A stretch of 64,000 nucleotides of DNA. Source: Chloroflexota bacterium (GTDB taxonomy: Bacteria > Chloroflexota > UBA6077 > FW602-bin22 > CADDYW01). How positions within the stretch are numbered: the stretch's first letter is position 1; each line of letters begins with the position of its first letter. The stretch is taken from contig JAJPIK010000030.1 in NCBI GenBank assembly GCA_021324795.1, positions 1 to 64,000 of the forward strand. The letters run 5' to 3'. This document shows, piece after piece, positions 1 to 7,667 of this stretch. A program made the position numbers and the translations under genes. The notes beneath the pieces were generated by a model. It saw nothing but the letters and a program-made list of their open reading frames with translations, was not told the DNA's origin and ran no database searches.

Positions 1-3
1 CGG

Positions 4-88
4 TGGAGGGGGCAGGATTCGAACCTGCGTAGCCATTTCAGGCGACAGATTTACAGTCTGTTGGTATTAACCACTCACCCACCCCTCC
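4..88 (-). tRNA. tRNA-Tyr (anticodon GTA)
   Basis: Read on the minus strand, the sequence folds as a class II tRNA of 85 nt. A 7-bp acceptor stem (GGAGGGG/CCCCTCC) is closed by discriminator A. The anticodon loop carries GTA between CAGA and TCTG stem halves, a long variable arm follows, and the T arm has GTTCGAATC. GTA with a long variable arm is the bacterial tyrosine tRNA. No full CCA is encoded. It lies directly downstream of tRNA-Thr and is probably cotranscribed with it. Confidence 0.95.
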
Positions 89-92
89 CCGG

Positions 93-164
93 AGCCGGCG
101 GAGGGATTCGAACCCACAACCGACGGTTTACAAAACCGTTGCTCTACCGTTGAGCTACGCCGGC
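93..164 (-). tRNA. tRNA-Thr (anticodon TGT)
   Basis: The minus strand folds as a standard 72-nt cloverleaf. The acceptor is GCCGGCG/CGCCGGC, the anticodon stem ACGGT/ACCGT encloses the loop TTTGTAA (anticodon TGT), and the T arm has GTTCGAATC. TGT reads ACA, so this is tRNA-Thr. Only 4 nt separate it from tRNA-Tyr, so the two form a small tRNA operon driven by the promoter at 182-210. Confidence 0.95.
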
Positions 165-181
165 AAAGAAACGCACACAAC

Positions 182-210
182 ATTATACCGGGCTGCGAGT
201 GCAAGGTCAA
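182..210 (-). promoter_or_regulatory. sigma-70-type promoter for the tRNA pair
   Basis: On the minus strand the -35 box TTGACC (210-205) is followed by a 17-nt spacer and a perfect -10 TATAAT (187-182). Transcription would start about 10 nt before the mature tRNA-Thr 5' end. The -35 box overlaps the last codons of folD. Confidence 0.85.
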
Positions 211-1088
211 TCTGCTCGTCCCTCTGCTTGTTTATGGCTACCAAGCCAGCGCGCCGCCCGGAGAATATTACTCAACAGCATCGCGTTGGTCATGGGCCCG
301 GTTCCTCCAGGGACAGGAGTGATCGCTCCGGCGACATCGACGGCACTCGCGAAGTCAACGTCGCCAACTACCTTACCGTTAACCACGTTCACTCCAAAGT
401 CGAGAACGACCGCGCCGGGCGCAACCATCTCGCCGGTGATCAGCCCAGGATGACCAACCGCGACCGCGAGAATGTCTGCCTGCCGAGTATAACGAGCGAG
501 GTCGGGCGTACGCGAATGGCAAATCGTGACCGTGGCATTTTCCCTTAGTAGGAGGAGCGCCATCGGCCGTCCCACGATCTCGCTTCGGCCAACTATGACG
601 GCATGTCGTCCGTCGATCGGAATAGCGGACCGCTGCAATAATTCCAGACCGCCTAGCGGGGTAGCCGGAACGAAGTAGCGGCCGCGGCCGGTAAAAAAAT
701 GCCCGGCATTCAAGGGAGTCACGCCGTCAATGTCTTTGCCAGGCGCAATCGCGGCAACCGCCTTTTCCCGTGATAAGTGAGCCGGTAGAGGGAATTGGAG
801 CAAAATGCCGGTGATCGCTCGGTCCGAACTCAGCCCACCGAGCGTTTGTCCAAGGAGGTCATCGTCGGCTGACGCCGGTAGCACTGCCGGTCGAAATCCC
901 ATTCCAGCGCTTGCCACGAGCCGCTCGATCTGGCTCGCGTAACGGACTGATGCAGGATCTTCACCCACCCGAACCACCGCGACGACCGGCGGAGAATGGC
1001 CCCTTGAAACCAGGCACTCGACAGTAATGCGGATTTCGTCGACGATTTGGCGCGCCATTTGTCGACCATCCAAAATACGCGCGCTCAT
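207..1088 (-). CDS. folD: FolD-like methylenetetrahydrofolate dehydrogenase with a substituted cyclohydrolase lysine
   Basis: This protein has the usual FolD length (293 aa) and should oxidise 5,10-methylene-THF to methenyl-THF with NADP. Motifs align with E. coli FolD without gaps in the N-terminal half: Tyr50, Gln98 (in GILLQFPLP) and Asp121 (in KDIDG) are kept, and the Rossmann motif GRSEIVGRP and the ITPVPGG motif are present. Position 54 is Ile (ATC at 929-927), where FolD normally has the Lys needed for the cyclohydrolase step. I chose the start at 1088 because its ATG overlaps the fchA stop in ATGA and gives the conserved N-terminus MSARILDG. A longer frame to 1187 is not supported. 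The protein is probably dehydrogenase-only, with FchA supplying the cyclohydrolase. Confidence 0.93.
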   Translation of the reverse strand: MSARILDGRQMARQIVDEIRITVECLVSRGHSPPVVAVVRVGEDPASVRYASQIERLVASAGMGFRPAVLPASADDDLLGQTLGGLSSDRAITGILLQFPLPAHLSREKAVAAIAPGKDIDGVTPLNAGHFFTGRGRYFVPATPLGGLELLQRSAIPIDGRHAVIVGRSEIVGRPMALLLLRENATVTICHSRTPDLARYTRQADILAVAVGHPGLITGEMVAPGAVVLDFGVNVVNGKVVGDVDFASAVDVAGAITPVPGGTGPMTNAMLLSNILRAARWLGSHKQAEGRAD

Positions 1089-1753
1089 CGGCGTTCCTTT
1101 GGCGCTGTCTTTGCCCGAACGATCGCAATCACGCGATCCAGCTCCGCGTCCAAGCCGTTCTCCGCGTCGCGCATTGCCATCTCGCATCGGGCCACGAATG
1201 CTTCGCTCTTTGCCTCAGTGAGATTCACTCGCACGTTGAGGAGAGAGCTTCGCACCGCAGCCACGCAAAGCTCGGCCGCCACTCCGGCATCGCTGACGAC
1301 GTTGACGTTACCGTGCGCGGCAACTTCGAGGCATAACGGCAACAAAGACCGACTCTCGGATAGCACCGCCAATGGTGGCTCTGCTGCACGCTCGAGAGCC
1401 TGCTGGATCGCCACTGCGCGTTGACTGCGCTCCTCTGTGCTTCCCTGTGGGAGCTTATAGGCAGCAGTCACACCGCTATATGCTAAGGCGTCCTCGTCGG
1501 CAAGCTGCAGTAAGCGCGTTCGCGCCCGTTCGCTGTGGGCCAAAATCGCCTTCATTGCAGATTCGACAGCACTATAGCGCGGCCGGCCAATCGTTAGGTT
1601 GCAAACCATAGAGATCAGCGCCGCGCTCATTGCCCCGACGAGCGCGGCCGCTGCACCTCCGCCGGGCGTCGGAGCAGCCGAGCTTAAGCCATCGAGGAAA
1701 TCGTGCAGGGTTGCCCGTGAAAAAGTCAAGACCGATTCAGGTTGCTGTTGCAT
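1085..1753 (-). CDS. fchA: FTCD-type cyclodeaminase/cyclohydrolase (FchA-like methenyl-THF cyclohydrolase)
   Basis: The 222-aa protein is the stand-alone cyclodeaminase domain of the formiminotransferase-cyclodeaminase family. It has the glycine turn PTPGGGAAAA at 28-37, a helical core, and the NVVSDAGVAA motif near residue 160. In one-carbon metabolism this family hydrolyses methenyl-THF to 10-formyl-THF (FchA of methylotrophs) or removes ammonia from formimino-THF. Its stop overlaps the folD start by ATGA, so translation is coupled. No histidine-degradation genes are nearby, which favours the cyclohydrolase role and fits the missing Lys54 of the FolD next door. Confidence 0.85.
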   Translation of the reverse strand: MQQQPESVLTFSRATLHDFLDGLSSAAPTPGGGAAAALVGAMSAALISMVCNLTIGRPRYSAVESAMKAILAHSERARTRLLQLADEDALAYSGVTAAYKLPQGSTEERSQRAVAIQQALERAAEPPLAVLSESRSLLPLCLEVAAHGNVNVVSDAGVAAELCVAAVRSSLLNVRVNLTEAKSEAFVARCEMAMRDAENGLDAELDRVIAIVRAKTAPKERR

Positions 1754-1758
1754 TGACG

Positions 1759-1787
1759 TTGCTTTGTAATCCTGCCTCTGCTATAAT
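1759..1787 (+). promoter_or_regulatory. promoter of tRNA-Gly
   Basis: A -35 box TTGCTT (1759-1764), a 17-nt spacer and a perfect -10 TATAAT (1782-1787) lie 12 nt before the tRNA-Gly 5' end. The site sits just upstream of, and divergent from, fchA. Confidence 0.75.
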
Positions 1788-1798
1788 GGGGAATGAAT

Positions 1799-1869
1799 GC
1801 GGGATTGATGTAACGGTAGCATACGACCCTTCCAAGGTTGGCGTGGCGGTTCGAATCCGCTATCCCGCT
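1799..1869 (+). tRNA. tRNA-Gly (anticodon TCC)
   Basis: The cloverleaf has acceptor GCGGGAT/ATCCCGC, anticodon stem CGACC/GGTTG around the loop CTTCCAA (anticodon TCC), and a T arm GGTTCGAATCC. It is 71 nt long with discriminator T, and CCA is not encoded. It lies alone between fchA and the VanW gene. Confidence 0.95.
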
Positions 1870-1916
1870 CCGTCTTCTGAAACCATCCGCCAATCCCAGC
1901 CAAGCCTATCCTCAAG

Positions 1917-3350
1917 TCATTGTTTCCGAACCGCGATAAACACCTTCGTGCCACGTGGAACTGCAGTCCCCGGTGCGGGCGTTTGACTGAGCACCTGGCC
2001 CACTGCGACCGCGTTTAGAGCACTCGCCGGCACATCACCTGGCCCTTGATAATTCACGTAGGATGTTGACAACCCCACGTCGACGATCGCTTGCTGAGCG
2101 TCCGCCTCGGTCATACCAATCAGTGAAGGAACACGGATTTGACCGTTGGCCAAGACATAGGCATTTGGATCGATCCGATTTGAAGGGACAGGAGCAAAGG
2201 TTGGTACGGTTGGAGGCAACGGCGATCCGATGACGACCGGTGTCGGTGTCGGGGACAGAACAGGTGTGGCCGTGGGAATTGGACCAATCAGAACGATGGC
2301 CTTCTTCGGCTGATAAGTCTCCCGCGCCTCGTATTGGTCCACCGTATGCCCATCCCGCGTAACGGTCCGTTGAACAACGATGTCGAATCCGGGCGTGCTG
2401 GGCGAGAGAGTGAATCGGGCACGGGGAGCCAGAGCTGGATCTTCCCGGAAAATCGGCTCGGTGGGCGCAGCCTGCTCGTTACTGGGCGGACTAATATTCG
2501 GACTGACGTTCCACCCCGGATCTACTCCATAAATCGTCACGGTAACGCTGCCGTTCTGAGCGTCTGCCTCGATCCGAAGCCAATCATTAGAGTTGTTTTG
2601 GAAGCGCAGATCTTGGGTCTGTCCATCAACATACGCGTCGAGTCCAGGTTGGTTCGCTGGCCCCGCGCCGAACCGATCGAGCCAATTCGGGTGGGTATGC
2701 CGCTCGACGATCTTCAGCCCCGACCAGAAGACGGCTTGGAACAAAGTCGTCGACACCTGAGTAATTCCACCATCAATCACCGGGATCGTATCGGTAATCA
2801 TGCTTTCGGTTGATCCGGTGATCGGCTGGTATCCGTTCAGCGGCGAATAGGGGCCGACAACGCTATTGAAAGAAAATGTCGCACCAGGCGCAATCCGCTG
2901 ATCGTTGAGCTTGCTCGCCGCGTGTCCAACGTTCGCCACGAAGGCTGGCGACGCGACCCCGTAGCTTGTCTGCGCTTGCGCCAGGAGTGTATGAATTCGA
3001 GCCGGGTCGTAAAATCGCACATCCGGCGTCTGAGTCGGAGACGGGACCGGAGTATCGGTTGGCGTTAACGTTGGCAACGGCGTGGCGGTCGGACCGCTCG
3101 TCGGGGTCATCGCCGCGGGGCTGACCAGACCAGGAAGCCGATCGGCAGCGGGGCCGTGGGGGGCAGTCACACCAAGGACTTGCCCTACCGCTTCTACCCC
3201 CAATGATACGGAACCTTGGCCACCGACAATCCCCTGAAACAAATGCACTGCGAAAAGTGACGCGATCACGATAACGAGGGCACTGATCCCAAGTACCGCC
3301 GTCGTGAAAATGGGATTTGGTTGTTCTTCCGGGCTTCGGGGTGGCTGCAT
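1917..3350 (-). CDS. VanW-domain protein with one TM segment and a C-terminal PASTA domain
   Basis: Secreted or anchored wall-associated protein of about 477 aa. One membrane helix lies near 14-38, followed by a Thr/Pro-rich linker (80-108), a VanW domain (about 155-290, with FSFNSVVGPYS, GGITQVSTTLF and LRFQNN), a second Thr/Pro/Val-rich linker, and a PASTA domain in the last 75 residues. PASTA domains bind peptidoglycan stem peptides or muropeptides; the biochemical role of VanW is not settled. The Cys usually found in the VanW motif GGGxCQVSTT is Thr197 here. The start at 3350 has the SD AAGG and follows the PBP stop by 19 nt; a longer frame to 3398 would overlap the PBP gene. It is probably in an operon with the PBP. 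Confidence 0.85.
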   Translation of the reverse strand: MQPPRSPEEQPNPIFTTAVLGISALVIVIASLFAVHLFQGIVGGQGSVSLGVEAVGQVLGVTAPHGPAADRLPGLVSPAAMTPTSGPTATPLPTLTPTDTPVPSPTQTPDVRFYDPARIHTLLAQAQTSYGVASPAFVANVGHAASKLNDQRIAPGATFSFNSVVGPYSPLNGYQPITGSTESMITDTIPVIDGGITQVSTTLFQAVFWSGLKIVERHTHPNWLDRFGAGPANQPGLDAYVDGQTQDLRFQNNSNDWLRIEADAQNGSVTVTIYGVDPGWNVSPNISPPSNEQAAPTEPIFREDPALAPRARFTLSPSTPGFDIVVQRTVTRDGHTVDQYEARETYQPKKAIVLIGPIPTATPVLSPTPTPVVIGSPLPPTVPTFAPVPSNRIDPNAYVLANGQIRVPSLIGMTEADAQQAIVDVGLSTSYVNYQGPGDVPASALNAVAVGQVLSQTPAPGTAVPRGTKVFIAVRKQ

Positions 3351-3369
3351 GACCTTCTTCGATTTTTCT

Positions 3370-5748
3370 CTAATTACTGCGCACGGCCAAGACGACACTC
3401 GTTTTCGGTGCGACTATCTGACCGGCGGCTGGCGATGTGCTGACCACTTGCCCCACGGGAATCTGTTGTTGAATTGCCGACAATTGATTTCGCGAGAGGT
3501 AATTCACCAGCGGCGCGTCATTGAGCCCGACGGTTTGGAGCCGCGCTCGGGCTTGCTCCGGGGTTAATCCAGTAAGATTAGGCACGGTAACTTGAAGACC
3601 AGGCGCCGCGATTGGCGTGGCTCCGACCGAACTGACTGAGCTTGCCGGAAACCGGTCGACGAGAGGTGTACGGCCCGTACTGATCATCGGCGGGATCCGA
3701 CCAACCGCTACGGCATTCGCATCTTCGACCGCGGCCTGGGTTCCCCGAATGACGTATTCAGTGCGACGGATCGAACAGTCCGGCGTTTGACAGAGCGACA
3801 TCGTTGTTACGTTGGCAGGGATGACAAAGCTGCCCGCCGGTCGAAGCTTCAACGCTTCTCTCACGAAATCGCTCCAAATGTGCGCGGCAACATCAACGTT
3901 GTCCAACGGACGGCCGTTTGCTCGCCCCATCCAGACGACCACGACCAGATTGGGGGTGTATCCGCTAACCCAGGCATCACGACGATCATCCGACACTCGA
4001 AAGTGGACAGCAACCGGGCTACCGACGTTGAACACATCCTTGCTGAGAGGAGGACGAACTGATGGGTCGCTCAGCACACTCGTCACCAGAAAGGCAATCC
4101 CTGGATCCAGCAGGCGATTGCCCGGCGTCGAGATTTGCTGAAGGATTTGGCCATCCGGTCCAACAATCCTCTCGACCGCACTGACCGGGTGCGCTTCGCC
4201 GGCGTCTGCAAGCATGGCATACGCCTGCGCGACTTCCAATGGACTCACCTGCGCGCCGACGATTTGTAAGTCACTGCCATACTCCACGCGTTTTGCGAAA
4301 TCCGCTATCCCAAGCTTGGTAACGAGGTCGATAAATGCCTGGTTGCCGACTTGCCCCATCAGATCATTGGCAGGCTGGTCGAGTCCGAAACCGAGTGCCT
4401 GGCGGAGCGTTACCGGGCCGTTCACCACCGGATTCCCACTTGGAGCAGGCGTTGCCACCGGCTTGCCCAGATCAACGTTGAGCGGGGGCTTCGCATCGAT
4501 CTGACTCACCAATGTTTGGCCTTTTTCGAGAGCAAGTGCATAGGTCAGTGGACTAAGGATCCCAACGGATTCACGGGGAGCCAGCGCCATATTGACCTCG
4601 CCAGCAATGGAGGAATCCTCGTAATTTGCGCTTCCGACCATCGCGAGAATCCGGCCAGTCCGCGGATCTAAAGCAACCAAGGCGACATTATTCCCAGCGG
4701 TCTCTGGCAGAGCTTGAAAATTCAACTTGATCGCCTGCTCTGCCGCCTGCTGCAGCGAGGTATCGAGGGTCGTGATCACCCGGTCACCCGCATGATAGAG
4801 GCGCTCGGAACCGAGCTGGGCAAGCAGGCTATCGCTGACGTAGTTGACGAAGTGCGGCGCGATCTCAGCGTGCCGCCGATCGACAAAGTGTAATTGCTCA
4901 CTGGCTGCCGCCTGGGCTTGAGAAGGAGTGATGTATCCCTGCTCGACCATTCGCTGGAGCACGTATTCCTGGCGCTGCTTCGCATCGTCCAAGTGAACGA
5001 ATGGGTCGTAGTAAGACGGAGCCTGGGGCAGGCCCGCAAGTAAGGCGCACTCGGCGAGATCCAAACTCGCGGCTGGTTTGCCGAAGTAACCTTCGGCTGC
5101 CGCTTCAATCCCATAACTCCGATTTCCAAAATAGATGTCGTTCAGATAGACTGAAAGGATGTCGTCCTTGCTATAGGTTTCAGTCAACTGGTAAGCCAGG
5201 ACAATCTCCTTGATCTTCCGACGAGCGCTCAGGTCAAGCCGCTCGTCTGGAGTCAGCAAAACGTTCCGGACAACCTGCTGAGTAATCGTGCTAGCTCCGG
5301 ACAGGATCTGTTGGTGAGTAAGATCGTCGAGCGAGGCGCGCAGGATTGAGCGAATCTCGAATCCCGGGTTCGAGTAAAATCCAGCGTCTTCCGTGGCAAT
5401 GACCGCCTCAATCAGATAACGTGGAACCTCGGACAACGGAATGATCGTGCGATCTCCCCCTTGGGGATCGGTGAGATCAAACAGATCGGTTTTCCCATCC
5501 GAGGCAAGTATTCGTGTCGTCTGAAAAGGTCTCTGCTGCGCCAATTGATCTGGCGGTGGCAGCGCTCCGGCAAATCGACCAAACCAAGCGAGTGCAGCGA
5601 CCAGTGTACCAACGATCACGACGAGGATAATCGAAGCAAAACCCGCCAAGCACAGCGCCCAGACTCCAAGTGTTGGGCGGGTCTTCAGCTTCGTCAACTG
5701 GTGATGGGCAAGCACACGTCGGCGTGCGCGGCTGACGACGAGCGACAC
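3370..5748 (-). CDS. Class A penicillin-binding protein with intact GT51 domain, degenerate transpeptidase domain and PASTA tail
   Basis: The 792-aa membrane protein has a cytoplasmic N-terminus, a TM helix at about 28-56 and a GT51 glycan polymerase domain (about 80-270). GT51 motifs are complete: Glu120-Asp121, GASTITQQ, RKIKE (Glu181) and YLNDIYFG. The transpeptidase-fold region (about 350-635) keeps its framework (RQAL, DAWVSGYTP) but has lost all three active-site motifs. The SxxK site aligns with G396-I-L-S399, SxN with G454-L-D456, and KTG with H582-F-R584. A PASTA domain follows at about 718-792. It should polymerise glycan strands but not crosslink them or bind penicillin covalently. 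The start is GTG after GAGGG. VanW follows 19 nt downstream. Confidence 0.9.
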   Translation of the reverse strand: MSLVVSRARRRVLAHHQLTKLKTRPTLGVWALCLAGFASIILVVIVGTLVAALAWFGRFAGALPPPDQLAQQRPFQTTRILASDGKTDLFDLTDPQGGDRTIIPLSEVPRYLIEAVIATEDAGFYSNPGFEIRSILRASLDDLTHQQILSGASTITQQVVRNVLLTPDERLDLSARRKIKEIVLAYQLTETYSKDDILSVYLNDIYFGNRSYGIEAAAEGYFGKPAASLDLAECALLAGLPQAPSYYDPFVHLDDAKQRQEYVLQRMVEQGYITPSQAQAAASEQLHFVDRRHAEIAPHFVNYVSDSLLAQLGSERLYHAGDRVITTLDTSLQQAAEQAIKLNFQALPETAGNNVALVALDPRTGRILAMVGSANYEDSSIAGEVNMALAPRESVGILSPLTYALALEKGQTLVSQIDAKPPLNVDLGKPVATPAPSGNPVVNGPVTLRQALGFGLDQPANDLMGQVGNQAFIDLVTKLGIADFAKRVEYGSDLQIVGAQVSPLEVAQAYAMLADAGEAHPVSAVERIVGPDGQILQQISTPGNRLLDPGIAFLVTSVLSDPSVRPPLSKDVFNVGSPVAVHFRVSDDRRDAWVSGYTPNLVVVVWMGRANGRPLDNVDVAAHIWSDFVREALKLRPAGSFVIPANVTTMSLCQTPDCSIRRTEYVIRGTQAAVEDANAVAVGRIPPMISTGRTPLVDRFPASSVSSVGATPIAAPGLQVTVPNLTGLTPEQARARLQTVGLNDAPLVNYLSRNQLSAIQQQIPVGQVVSTSPAAGQIVAPKTSVVLAVRSN

Positions 5749-5870
5749 GGAACCCTCGTGCCTGTGATTGGAGCCATGGGACTGACAATCGACCAGAGAT
5801 CGATGAGGGTTAACTATCCCCTATTTACGATTGTACCACACATGATCACTACGCGGCATCGCTCGGCATT

Positions 5871-6434
5871 CTAGCTAGCCCGCTGACCAACCAGGCGGCG
5901 AATCAAGGCCGGGACGAGCAAGCCGAACGCCATAGTGGCAACGAAGAAGAGCCGATCGTCGGAAAGAAACGAGGCGAATCCGATCGATGCTGCGAAGATA
6001 ATCAGGAACCAGACAACGTCGCCGGCAATGATCGCAATCCAGGCAATCAGACGCCGCATTGGCAAACCGAGCGATACGATGCTTGCCGTGAAAAAATCAG
6101 TCGCGAAGGTAAAGATGAACAGGCTGAACGGTAAGCCGAGTCGCCCCGAGGAAAACTGGGTGATACTGCCAAGTCGGTTGAAGTTATCAAGGATACGTCG
6201 TCCGAACCGACTCCGTTCGCCACGATCCTGGATGATCCGGATCACCGGATCCAGGACAAACGCGGTCACGACGTCGCTCAAAACGTACAGAATGATGGTG
6301 AGGGCTGGGGACAACCCATCCTTTCGAGCCAGGACGATTCCAGCCGGCGCACCAGGCCCCCATGGTAACAGGAAAATGAGAAATACGGCCAACGGGCCAG
6401 CAGAAAGTTTCTGCGCAATCAAAGGGATAGCCAC
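5871..6434 (-). CDS. Polytopic membrane protein of unknown function
   Basis: The 187-aa product is very hydrophobic, with about five predicted membrane helices separated by short basic loops (one around residues 70-90 is rich in Arg and Glu). I recognise no family motif. The GTG start overlaps the stop of the upstream membrane gene (TAGTG), so the two are translationally coupled and may form a complex. No function is proposed. Confidence 0.7.
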   Translation of the reverse strand: MAIPLIAQKLSAGPLAVFLIFLLPWGPGAPAGIVLARKDGLSPALTIILYVLSDVVTAFVLDPVIRIIQDRGERSRFGRRILDNFNRLGSITQFSSGRLGLPFSLFIFTFATDFFTASIVSLGLPMRRLIAWIAIIAGDVVWFLIIFAASIGFASFLSDDRLFFVATMAFGLLVPALIRRLVGQRAS

Positions 6435-7228
6435 TACAGGGAAACCGAGGCCAGGAAGTGCAGAACCCGGGCAGCCGCTTCACCGGCCAGGACACAGCCG
6501 AAGACGATGTAGAGAAGCCCAGTTGCCGTTTGCATTGCCCGGTCCCCACACGATCGCCAGGTCAGAATACCAAGAACGATCGGCGCGGCCAAGCCGACGA
6601 TAACCCTGAACCAGAAGACAAATCCATAGGTCGAGAGCACCAGGCCCATCCGCTGAGCAACCACCGCTGGATCGCCTCCCGGCAGAAAAAGCGTCACGTC
6701 GAGTAAGAGCTGGAGACCGAGACCTACCAGCAAGATCTCGGTTATTCGCCGTAATGATCGCGCCGACAGCAATGGGGTGACCAAATACCAGTGACCAAGC
6801 AAGAGGGCAGTGAGCGCCGTGCCCAGGACGAGCGTGGCGAGAGCCAAGCTTATCAGATCAAGACTCCCGGCGAAATGCGGCTCCAAGGCCACTGAGCGAA
6901 TGAGAACGACTGCCCCGGCGACGAGACTCCCAACCCCGATTAGACGCCCAAGCAAACGCCAACCGAAAGCGATCACCAAGGCATAAGCGAAGAGCAATAC
7001 GGTCAGCGCCAGCAGGAAAGGGTTAAGGGAGGAAGCCGCGTCTCCATAGCCAAATCGCAAGAGAAAGGCAATTCCGGCGCCGACGCCGAGAATTGCCCCA
7101 CTGGTGACCAGAAATCCGTTAGAAACGCGCCCTTCGAAATCAGTGACGAGCAAGGCAAGCATGCCGCCGACCGTGCTTTCGAGGATAATTAAGAGGACGG
7201 TGAGGGGCAGGGTTTGCGCCAGAATCAT
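6434..7228 (-). CDS. Polytopic membrane protein of unknown function (about 8 TM)
   Basis: About 264 residues, almost entirely hydrophobic, with about eight membrane helices and few charged loops. I do not recognise the family. The start at 7228 is an ATG preceded by GGAG with 9-nt spacing and leads straight into a TM helix. The open frame continues to a TTG at 7291 with no clear ribosome site, so a 285-aa form cannot be excluded. It sits between a MoaD-like gene upstream and a coupled second membrane protein downstream, forming a three-gene unit. Confidence 0.68.
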   Translation of the reverse strand: MILAQTLPLTVLLIILESTVGGMLALLVTDFEGRVSNGFLVTSGAILGVGAGIAFLLRFGYGDAASSLNPFLLALTVLLFAYALVIAFGWRLLGRLIGVGSLVAGAVVLIRSVALEPHFAGSLDLISLALATLVLGTALTALLLGHWYLVTPLLSARSLRRITEILLVGLGLQLLLDVTLFLPGGDPAVVAQRMGLVLSTYGFVFWFRVIVGLAAPIVLGILTWRSCGDRAMQTATGLLYIVFGCVLAGEAAARVLHFLASVSL

Positions 7229-7293
7229 GCCTAGCTGCTCCGTGAATCGATCAACGGAGCCATGATAGTGGATGGCCTGACTACTCCGCAAAT

Positions 7294-7563
7294 TCAGGGT
7301 GAGCTAACTGGTCCAATCAAGGTCACTGCATCGCCATCATGAAGGGGTGTCGCCCAACTGACCGCCTGTCCATTGAGTAGCACTTCTTGAAGCTCTCCGG
7401 TCCAAGCCCCGAGCTCAGCGGCCTTCCGAATGAGGTCTTCAACTCGAGACGTCGGCGGAAGCTCGATCGGGAGAGGTGGGCACGTTTGTTGGGCAACCGG
7501 ATCGGAAGCGTCCCTCGCCCGGCCTACGACTGGCAATCCGACAATCCTCAGATCAACCCGCAT
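7294..7563 (-). CDS. MoaD/ThiS-like beta-grasp protein lacking the C-terminal Gly-Gly
   Basis: The 89-aa product matches the MoaD/ThiS ubiquitin-like pattern in its second half: a VEDLIRKAAEL helix, then VLLNGQAVSW, then PLHDGDAVTLIGPVSS. Sulfur-carrier members end in Gly-Gly, which is adenylated and thiocarboxylated; here the tail is PVSSP. It is therefore unlikely to carry sulfur and may have a structural or regulatory role. It is the first gene of the unit with the two membrane proteins. A second MoaD-like protein with an intact GG tail lies at 39838-40110. Confidence 0.65.
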   Translation of the reverse strand: MRVDLRIVGLPVVGRARDASDPVAQQTCPPLPIELPPTSRVEDLIRKAAELGAWTGELQEVLLNGQAVSWATPLHDGDAVTLIGPVSSP

Positions 7564-7603
7564 CTGTCGTCCTCACTTGTCCAATCGCGACGGAAGACCG
7601 ACC

Positions 7604-7650
7604 AAAAAGGCCGATGGGTGCGGCCAGGAATCCTTAGCCCCCCATCGGCC
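7604..7650 (-). terminator. Rho-independent terminator of the beta-propeller lipoprotein gene
   Basis: A perfect 10-bp inverted repeat GGCCGATGGG/CCCATCGGCC (7609-7618 and 7641-7650, 22-nt loop) is followed on the minus strand by TTTTTGG. It sits 18 nt downstream of the lipoprotein stop. Confidence 0.75.
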
Positions 7651-7667
7651 TCCCCCACCCTCCCGTG

